A stretch of 23,512 nt of DNA from Podochytrium sp. JEL0797 (Eukaryota > Chytridiomycota > Chytridiomycetes > Chytridiales > Chytriomycetaceae). Positions within the stretch are counted from its first letter, which is position 1; each line of letters opens with the position of its first letter. A program made the translations under genes and the position numbers. Location of the stretch: assembly GCA_027596195.1 (NCBI GenBank), contig JADGJG010000333.1, forward strand, positions 1 to 23,512, written 5' to 3'. This document shows positions 9,714-17,424 of this stretch, piece after piece. The notes below the pieces were generated by a model. The model was not told where the DNA came from and did no database searches. It saw only the letters and a list, made by a program, of their open reading frames with translations.

Positions 9714-10087
9714 CGGTTCCTTTTTGGAAAGGAGAAAAGAAATTGGGTCCATTATCCGGCTCTTCATTACGATGAACCAATCAATCTTGTCGCTGACCCA
9801 GTTGGTGGTTTTCACTCGAATTTCCGCTCCTTTACGGAGCTGAAAGGTAATACCCTCAATGAAGTTGGCCTCCCTCTCTCTCCCTTGGTTGCCGCAAAAT
9901 TTACCTCCGCTACCATCAAGGCTGAGGATTCCGACACACAACCCGCACTCAAGATTTCAAGGCGAGTAACTGTGGAATTTTTCAGCTGGATTTTTTATCG
10001 TTTGGACGAGGGTGTCGCCATCAAACCCGCCTTTTTCGGACGCTACTCATTGGATCCTCCCAGCGTGAAAATAACATGCCATGTTTA
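9714..10087. other. Region between LRR paralogues E and F, with an unassigned - strand open frame
   Basis: On the - strand a frame is open from about 9944 to 9678 (about 90 codons, no ATG at its head). It overlaps the end of paralogue E and encodes segments such as FCGNQGREREANFIEGITF and VKTTNWVSDKIDWFIVMKS. It has ordinary protein-like composition, but I recognise no family and see no certain upstream exon. It may be a terminal exon, a decayed gene piece or chance. Confidence 0.25.
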
Positions 10088-11221
10088 TTATGCTTGCCAA
10101 AATCTCCAATTAAAGTCACAGCTCAATCCGTTATTCCCGCGGACGCGGCAATCGTCTAAATCCTCCAACAGAAGCACTTCTCTCGGAGCCAGCCCAGAAA
10201 GTTGGTTTTTATAGAGATACAAGTTTCCCGCCGATGTTGGGATTAGGCCGCTGAGTTGGTTTCCTTGCAGATGGAGATACCAACCCTCCCAATTCAGCAG
10301 GGATCCCTTCAATAAGCCGTTACAATCAAGATTGAGGCCCATCAGCTGCACCAACGCTCCAAGCGCAACAGGAATTTCCCCTGTTAATTGATTCACAGGA
10401 GATCGAGGACCCTCAAATGCATCAACCCTCCAAGCATGGCAGGAATTTCTCCCGTAAGCTTATTGTTGGATAAATGCAGATAGTAAAGGGATTTGAGACT
10501 GCTGATTTGCGAGGGTATGACGCCAGAGAAGTTTGAATCCGACAAATCCAATGAAACCAGAGAAACGCACAGGCTGATCGCGATAGGAATGATATACGGC
10601 GGGGAGCTCTCGCTGCGGCACCAGTTCATCGAGGTTATTTGCTTCAACCGCTTCTCGGCAAAAACGGTTTGGAACGAGGAGGGCCCAAGATAGAAGACTT
10701 GCTCAATCTATGAATGGACATGGGAAGCTTGATTGAGTTTATCAGAGAGAGGATAGTAGGCTTCTGACGGTTGGAAGTGGTGGGGATTCATCGCAGCAAA
10801 TTTGCTTCGTCAAATGGAGCGCGTTGAATCCCGCCGAATCCCGCCTGTAGCGAAAAACCCGAGTTGGAGAGACCCAGGAGAGGATTTGAATCAAGGCCTC
10901 TCGCGGAATGTCGATCAGACGCGTGAAAAACTTGCGATGCGGGTTGAACAGTTTTTGTAGTTGACGAGCATTGTTGGAGAGGACTAGAGAGTTTGTTGTG
11001 AGCGAGCCCTTCACAGTGTCAAGAGTAGCTCCGATGTAGGAGAGTTGCCCTTCGATGGCATCGAGGCGAGTGGTGGTTTGGGTGGAGAGATCGTGGAGGG
11101 AGGTCATTGAGTCAGATTGGGCGAGTTTGGTTTCGATGGGATCCATTCGCGTATTGAGTTGAGTAGAGAGTTCCTTGTGCTGGGACTGAATGGTCTGCAG
11201 AAGAGAGAGAACGGCGTCCAT
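10088..11221 (-). pseudogene. F-box-like / LRR paralogue F, multiply disrupted
   Basis: A family-type start (MDAVLSLLQTIQSQ) is followed by coiled coil and F-box-like domain (FFTRLIDIPREALIQILSWV). Near 10805 one extra base shifts the frame in the LTKHFAAMN motif. In the recovered frame a TAG at 10710-10708 replaces the Glu/Ser codon before IEQVFYLGPSSFQTVFAEK. The next LRRs read on to a TGA near 10393 in LRVLDL, and the frame shifts again for NQLTGEIPVALGAL. Around 10310-10280 one repeat (IEGIPAELGGLV) is again out of frame. The C-cap LSCDFNWRFWQA ends at 10088. At least three lesions show an inactive copy. Confidence 0.87.
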
Positions 11222-11294
11222 CGAAGGTGAGTTTCAAAGATTATTTTCGCAAAGGATACAGTTCTCTCTCAACAAACCTCAGATAGTATTATTC

Positions 11295-11516
11295 TCAGTC
11301 ATATGCAACAAATAAATGCCAAACACCGGGTAAAAAGGTGTAAAAAATCATGAAAGGAATGAAATCATCGCGAGGCGTGGGAGACGGGGACTCTATGCTT
11401 CCGCTTCCGCGTCGAAACGCGCCAAATTGGGATACCGGTAACACTTCGACAATGAATAGAGCCAGGATGGCGCCAATCTCAGATTGCTCTGTGGCCATAG
11501 AAGCGTCGTAGAAGGC
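11295..11516 (-). other. Possible terminal exon or remnant with a membrane segment
   Basis: A good acceptor (pyrimidine-rich stretch ending ACACCAG at 11517) precedes 73 open codons starting AFYDASMATEQSEIGA. The hydrophobic segment ILALFIVEVLPVSQFGAF is followed by a short basic/Ser-rich tail and a second hydrophobic end (MIFYTFLPGVWHLFVAYD). The pattern ...VEVLP... is reminiscent of the last helix of seven-TM proteins, but this is weak. I could not find convincing upstream exons between 11517 and 12091, so it may be a gene remnant. Confidence 0.25.
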
Positions 11517-12091
11517 CTGGTGTAAATAGAAAGATGATTCCGATTTCCGCTGGAGTAAGTCTTTTTGGTGATCCCAGTTCAGCCTATAGATTCGGTAGAA
11601 CTTGGGCACAGTCGATATCCTGCTGGCGCGAGATTTCCCTGACGCAGGATTGTCATTCTTGATGGAATCACATGTTGTTGAGAAAAAAAAAGAACGGACG
11701 CGCGATGCTTTGAGGCAGTTGAGCACCCGATTCAACAATCGAATATCGCAGATCCTGCGTCAATGTGCCGGATTGCCGGCGCTTGGAACCGCATCAGTGG
11801 GAGCTGGTAGTTCTTGACAAGCGGTTGATCACGTATCGAGTGGGCACGACAGTCTTGAAGGAGGGGGGAAGAAAATCGAGCCCTTCATCTCACTTCCCGC
11901 CAGATGCGATCTCCCCAAACACAGTTATTAAAACAGCAGTGGAACAATCAGATTATATTTTGACTTCAGACGCCTTTCAACTTCCAAACTCAACATCCAA
12001 TCCAATTCCTCCCGAGACGTGTATAATCTCCCGACAAAAAGTGTGAAACAGCCTTTAAACATGAAGCAATGAAGGTATAACTCCAGCAAGT
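11517..12091. other. Unassigned region upstream of the putative remnant
   Basis: Open frames on both strands (up to 93 codons) have no ATG-anchored, family-like content. Nothing is supported here apart from the 3' flank of the eS30 gene at its right end. Confidence 0.4.
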
Positions 12092-12583
12092 TTACTTGTT
12101 TCCACCTGCAAAAGAGAGAAATCATAAGTTCTCGTTCGAATCCAAAACGAAATTAAAATACGAACCATCGTTGGGGTTCATGCGTCTCTTTCCACCGAAT
12201 CCGACAACGGCGTTCACGAAACGACGTGTGTACAAGAGTCTCTTCTTGGCGCGGCCTGGGAAACCAAACTGTCAGACACTCATCCCTTCGCAACTTGAAA
12301 CCCGACAAATACGCACCGCATTGCTGCTTCTTCTTCTCTTGCTTCTCGACCTTGGGGGTCTGACCCTTAACCTTTCCGGCACGAGCGAGGGATCCGTGGA
12401 CTTTACCCTGTTTGGTTCGAAGGGTTTGATTAGAACTTCGATCTGAGGCTTTGAATACGAGCGACGGGAAGATTCGAGAGAGAGAGCTGCTGATTCGCAG
12501 GAATGGTTTCGCATATGGGAGTCTTCCGCAGGTCTTCGATTCGCCCGATACCCTAGTGCAATCTGCATCGAATATCGAACCAT
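12092..12583 (-). CDS. RPS30: 40S ribosomal protein eS30 (RPS30), four exons
   Basis: The protein is assembled from ATG only (12583-12581), 12407-12317, 12255-12166 and 12105-12092, giving 65 residues against about 62 in yeast. Exon 2 encodes [20 protein letters not shown], a signature of eS30. Exon 3 encodes [20 protein letters not shown] and ends KRRMNPND; exon 4 adds GGNK. Introns are 171, 61 and 60 bp, with acceptors AACAG, TTCCCAG and TTTTGCAG. The first and last introns share the less usual donor ATG|GTTCG. There is no ubiquitin-like leader, as is normal for fungi. It is a small basic subunit protein near the decoding region. Without the last splice the protein would gain an unconserved tail of about 17 residues, so splicing is favoured. 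Confidence 0.92.
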
Positions 12584-13551
12584 CCCTCCTTCCCGCCCTC
12601 CCCATTACACCAGCACAGCGTCAACCAGAGATACGCAATAGCGTCCGCCCCATCTCAATTCGAATCTGTCCCCGCAAGCGTCGTTACGGGTTTCGAATCG
12701 ACATGGCATCTCCTCTTACGACATGCCCTCCCACTCTCCCCCCTTCCATCCGCGGCCTCCCCTCCTCCTCAGATGCATTACGACGCCCTCTGCTGTTCGT
12801 CCAGTATCGGTTTGATGGGGTGCTGATGCCCGTGGCGATGGGGATGGATGGAGTGTCAGGATCGGTGTCGCATGGGGGACTCGCCATTTTAGATTTTTAG
12901 TGAGCGAACATTCGACGCCAACAGCCCCTCATTACCACCATCCTCCCCGTCCTGCTCTACGCCCTGCTCCACTCCGGAGTTGCTCTGCATGCACAAGGAC
13001 CTGTTTTTCCACCTCTTTCAAACCCCCTATACCGTGGTATCTATCATATTCGATTCTTATCCAACACCGCAAACCCAATATAGTTCTTCACCCGCTCTTC
13101 CACCATTGTGGCCCTTCTTCCAAGGTTATCCGTTGCACTGCGTGAGAAGGTCAGGGGATGATTTCACGAACGACCCGCGCGGCATGAAAGAGACCGAGAA
13201 CAAGCGCGTCAATTTGCTTAGTGTAACATCTTGATTCTGCTTTGGAGGTTCTCATGCGGTGAAGAAATACTTTATTGCATGAAAGAAACGCGTTGAGAGT
13301 TCGAGATTGCCCTTGGGTGAAAAAGACTGGTTTTTTGAAATACAGCAGTTCCAAAGCAAAAATATGTGGAGTGTCTCTCATTTGAAACACCGTTACCTGC
13401 CGGTGGAAGATGGAAAAATAGTTTTCCCGACGCCTACCTTACTAAAACGTAAAATGAGCGCAAAAATACAAATTATTACCAAATAGATTAGGATCCCATC
13501 CGTCACAGTATTGAAACACTTGACCGCAAAAAATCTATCAACAAACATTCC
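12584..13551. other. Long region without an assigned gene; possible + strand gene of unknown kind
   Basis: An ATG at 12703 opens 65 codons (MASPLTTCPP... ending GGLAILDF) on the + strand, divergent from RPS30 with about 120 bp between starts. Further on, about 12930-13080, another + frame encodes a hydrophobic segment (TILPVLLYALLHSGVALHAQ) after a CAACAG acceptor-like site, then ends. These could be exons of a small membrane protein, but no splice path is convincing and no family is recognised. The part 13240-13551 is probably the promoter of the next gene. Confidence 0.25.
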
Positions 13552-14921
13552 ATGAAGTTGACGCCGATCGTGTTTCTCGCCCTCTCGGCGTCTCAAGCGC
13601 AAAACGTGTTTGTGGCAGCCAACACTGTCCAACCCCAAGCACATCCTCTCCTCTCCTTCGTTGAACATATTCCAATCCTCGGTGGAATGTTTGCTGGCGC
13701 GGTGAAATTACTCGGTGGGCATCCTGCGGCTCCTGCCGCTGCTGTCGTCGCACCTGTGGCACGACCTGGAGCTCCCAATGCTGCTGCACTGCAGGAACAA
13801 CCTGTGGCGCAAACAGTACAGCATTCTCCTGCTGTTGGGGTAGCGGCAGGACCATCATTTGTTTCCCAAGCAACCAACATGATTGGGGCTGGCAACTCAA
13901 ATGCGATTCCAGCCGCTCCTGCCGCTTCATTTGTTCCCAACTCACTCCCCCCTTCTTCACCACAAGCAACGATTGTAATCGTGGCACCCGCTCCAACCTC
14001 AGCTTCACTTGAGACAGTCTCACTTCTACCACATGCTTCATCTGTTGCGCTGGAAGCGTTCGCAGTATTCGCTTCAACTGCTTCGACACCAACTGCGCCG
14101 CCGTTGGTGACAGCTCCCGTCTCTGCTCAGCCTACCGCGTCAGCAACTGCAGAAATGAACGCCACTTCCCTCTTACCGAATATCACGACACTGGACGCCC
14201 AGCCTGCCTCCGCATTCTTGATGGAAGCAGTCCCTACTGGTATTACCTTGCCACCCGTTGCAACCCTCGCCGCTAGCCTCGCGCAGCCAACCAACATCAC
14301 AAGCATCCAAACAGCGAATTCTGCTTCATTACTTAACGCGACTGGTACTTCGACTCTCTCGATTTCAGCAACTCGTTCTTCTCCCTCCATTCCCACACCG
14401 TCGCAGGCATCGCATGGCGTCAGTTGCGACGGTTTGTCATGTATCATCAACGGACAGACTTTCCAGAGTGGTGCGTTTTCGTCAGTTATTTGTTTACGCT
14501 CGAAAGTCCAACTAATCAGAGAAAACCCACAGGTCAAGGAGGAGTCCTCTGCATCAACCAGAATTGCGCGGTGAATGGCCAACCCGTGTACACCCAGACT
14601 CGTCAAAATCCATCCGTCGGAAGCAGCACTCGCATTGCCTCCGCTTCAGTCCTGGGATTCTCCTGCACAGGCACGTCTTGCACAATTAATGGACAGACTT
14701 TCCTAAGCGGTGCGTGCTCCTTTCTCTTTGCTTTCCTTCCATTCGATTTCGCTGATATTAGGTAAAAATTAGGACAAGGTGGAGTCGTGTGCGCCAATAA
14801 CATGTGTTCGATTAATGGGCAACGCGTTCCTGTTGACCATGTGGGGAATTTGAACAGCGGCGTTGGGGATTTAGGAAGATCTGTTTTAATTCTTTTATTG
14901 GGAGCCATTTTGATATATTAG
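13552..14921 (+). CDS. Secreted Ala/Pro/Ser/Thr-rich protein with four Cys-INGQ modules, probable GPI anchor
   Basis: Exons are 13552-14470, 14533-14709 and 14773-14921, giving 414 residues. Both introns (62 and 63 bp, donor GTGCG) interrupt a Gly codon in phase 1. The N-terminus MKLTPIVFLALSASQAQ is a signal peptide. A long Ala/Pro/Val/Ser/Thr-rich region follows (about 20-285), like an extended, O-glycosylated wall segment. The C-terminal third has four modules of the pattern C-x4-C-x-[IV]-N-G-Q. The protein ends NSGVGDLGRS plus a hydrophobic tail (VLILLLGAILIY), typical of a GPI attachment signal. It is presumably a cell-surface protein. I do not recognise the module as a named family. A second secreted protein follows 216 bp downstream on the same strand. 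Confidence 0.85.
14416..14829 (+). repeat. Four C-x4-C-x-[IV]-NGQ modules with duplicated intron position
   Basis: The modules read SCDGLSCIINGQTF, LCINQNCAVNGQPV, SCTGTSCTINGQTF and VCANNMCSINGQRV. Modules 1 and 3 are alike and are each followed by an intron after the codon for Ser in QTFxSG. Modules 2 and 4 begin QGGV. A two-module exon was therefore probably duplicated with its intron. Confidence 0.85.
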
Positions 14922-15137
14922 AAATCTTTGGTTTGACAATTAAAGGCAGAGGCAGTTGGGAGATATTCTTTCCTCTGTCAACCTCAACCCACACCTCTGT
15001 ATTCGAAGCATGATCCCCGGTCCTTTCATGCTAGAAACAATTTAATCTAGCAGAAATCTAGGAACAATGCAGGCGTGAAACAAAGGAAATTCAAATAAGC
15101 ACGCGCACCGCCGGAATTCAAAAACAAATCAATTACG

Positions 15138-16091
15138 ATGCTTCTCCTGCTGCCGTTGCTCCTCGTTCAAACTACACAAATCCTCGCCACACATCTCTGC
15201 ACCACAGACGCGCAATGTCCTTCCGGAATCTGCTTCAACAACGAGATTTGCATCGACTGTATGTCGGCTGCAGACTGTAAGCCGCTGCATCAGTGTTTTC
15301 CAGTGTTGGGATACAGCTTTGTAGGCGGAGTATGTCAGGCCCTCCCTGAAGATGATGAATATCGCCCTTGTTCATCGGTGCAACCATGGTATAATATTCG
15401 CGATCCAAAATAACCCCCCCCTCTCTCCTCCTTCTTCTTTTTGGGAATAATTAATGAACTATTTTCAAAATAGTAACAAAGCGTGTGTCTTGCTAACAAT
15501 GCCTGCTCCTGCGGCGGTTTGCCACCCTCATGTGGACCAGACTTTGTGGTGTGTTCACCGTCTGAGAGCTGCCAATCGAATGTCTGTTTACCAACGACAA
15601 CAACGACCACGACCTCGACAACCACTTCCACCACCTCAACAACCACTTCCACGACAACAACAACCACTTCCACAACCTCAACAACCACATCCACAACCAC
15701 ATCCACCTCGTCAACCACTTCTACAAGCTCAACAACCACTTCCACCACTCCATCGACCACGTCCACCTCCTCAACAACCACTTCCACCACTTCAACCACT
15801 CCAACCTCCTCCGATTCGGCCACAACAACCACATCCGGCACATCCGCCTCCACTACAGCAACTAGTTCCACCACTTCAACTTTGCCTTCAGCCCCATCTT
15901 CAGCAATCCCCTCCACTTCAAACTCCGTCGCGGAATCCGTATCCACAACCACCACATGTGAAACTCAACCAACCACCAGCCAGGTGACAACTTCAGTCAA
16001 CGACTTGTATGTTGGATCAGCAGGTTCTCTGACAACTTTTGCTGGATATGTGGCTGTGGCGTTGGCTTCTTTGATGCTGATGCAGATTTGA
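15138..16091 (+). CDS. Secreted Cys-rich protein with Thr/Ser mucin-like stalk and probable GPI anchor
   Basis: Exon 1 is 15138-15388 and exon 2 is 15482-16091, giving 286 residues. The donor CATG|GTATAA and acceptor AACAAAG were chosen because they restore the frame and create a Cys (TG|C) within the Cys-rich head. The signal peptide is MLLLLPLLLVQTTQILA. Residues about 20-120 hold roughly 16 Cys in patterns such as CTTDAQCPSGICFNNEICID and ACSCGGLPPSCG. A stalk of mostly Thr with Ser follows (about 125-235), likely heavily O-glycosylated. The C-terminus is hydrophobic (GYVAVALASLMLMQI), preceded by small residues, as for GPI attachment. Probably a surface protein involved in adhesion or the wall; the function is not known. 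Confidence 0.82.
15596..15890 (+). repeat. Low-complexity Thr/Ser codon repeat
   Basis: Runs of ACA/ACC/ACG with TCC encode the Thr/Ser stalk. The other five frames are also open because of the composition, giving spurious Val/Glu-rich and Pro/Gln-rich frames that should not be annotated. Confidence 0.85.
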
Positions 16092-16237
16092 GATGTTGCG
16101 CAAAAGAAGAGATGTTGTGTTGAAGAAGACATTCGTTTTTCGCTTTTTTTTTGGCCGCCTGGGACCAAACCCGTGGGGAAACGCGACTAACGAATTCTTA
16201 ACTACATGCGATTACCTTTCTGCTCAGTGGCACTACT

Positions 16238-17320
16238 ATGCACCGAATTCTCAGAAGCCGTGAAACGAACATTTTTCGAGAATCAAAGTGGGAGGAAGTA
16301 GGAAGGAGATGCGACAGAGATGCGAGAAAAAATTTCCTTTCGAATATGGAGATCAACCCAGACTTGGTCTGCACTCATTTGACGGATGTTCCGCGCGAGC
16401 TTCAGCTTCAAAGGCTCTCGTGGATTTCTCCTGCGCAAGTCTTTCGCTACCGACGGGTCTGTGCCGGATTCAATGCGATCTTGACCACGATGCACTTTGC
16501 TGTCGTGAACCTCGCGCGCTTCCCGCCTTTAGAAGACTGCCACCAGATCCCAGTGAATGGCGAAGACATCGACCAAGATGACCATCTTCCTTCAGAAATG
16601 GAACAAATCTTCTTTGTTGGACCCGTCTAGTTCCAAACGGTCTTTGCCGAAACCCGTTTAGGGCCAATCACCGAAATGAGGTGGCTTCGCGGTTGCGATT
16701 CCCCTCTGAGTCCCATTCCCACTGCGATTCGCCTTTGCGTCAACCTGATTGAGTTGGATTGGGCCCAGTGTCGATTGCAAGGCCCGATCCCACCGCAACT
16801 TGGCCTTTTGGGATCTCTCACCCATCTCAACATGTCTTCGAATCAGCTCACCGAAATTCCTGCCGAGCTGGGAGAGTTGGCCCAGTTGGAGACACTCGAT
16901 CTCGCTGATAATCAGCTCAAGGGGAGAATTCCCGTTGAGGTTGGAGAGTTGGTGAAGCTCCGTTACCTCGATCTCTCTCACAATGAGCTCACTGGGGAAA
17001 TTCCAGCTGAAATTGGGAAGTTAAAGAAATTGGGGATCGTTTCACTTGGACACAATCAGCTCTCTGGGCGGATCCCTGTCGAAATCGGGGCCATGGAAGG
17101 ATTAACGGGTCTCGCTCTGTCCCAGAACCAACTCAGTGGCTCGATTCCAACATCTGTCGGTAAACTCGCTCATCTACGCAGTCTATATCTTGATGAAAAC
17201 AAGCTGTCTGGTCCTGTTCCGCGCGAAGTGTTGTTGTTGGGGAAATTGGCGAGTTGCCACCTTGGAGGGAATGATACATTAAGCTGTGAATTCGAATGGG
17301 AGTTTTGGGAGCAAATATAA
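16238..17320 (+). pseudogene. F-box-like / LRR paralogue G with one in-frame stop
   Basis: The frame from 16238 lacks the usual coiled-coil start but enters the F-box-like domain at CTHLTDVPRELQLQRLSWIS, then VFRYRRVCAGFNAILTTMHF. At 16628-16630 a TAG stands in the linker (IFFVGPV-stop-FQTVFAETRL), where paralogues have Ser, Ala or Thr plus Ser. Without any shift the same frame continues through seven well-conserved plant-type LRRs to the C-cap LSCEFEWEFWEQI at 17320. A single base change of a Ser codon explains the stop. One LRR lacks a Gly (QLTEIP). The 214 residues after the stop start with no good initiation context, so I call it a recent pseudogene; it has the most repeats in the family here. 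Confidence 0.82.
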
Positions 17321-17424
17321 GCCAAATTACTTGATGCATCGTAGCGGTCATTTGATCATGAGGGGTTTTGGAGAACCATGCGTGGAGTTTTGCGTGAGTT
17401 CGGCGGAAAAACTTCGATTTTCCA

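Noticed and set aside
13593..14092. - strand frames of 115 and 184 codons across the Ala/Pro-rich secreted protein
   Set aside because: They are shadows of GCN/CCN-rich coding sequence with no family features.
15335..15955. Long - strand Val/Glu-rich open frame and + strand Pro/Gln-rich frame over the Thr/Ser stalk
   Set aside because: Both are composition shadows of the ACN/TCN codon repeat; the Thr/Ser frame alone has a Cys-rich head, signal peptide and C-terminal hydrophobic tail.
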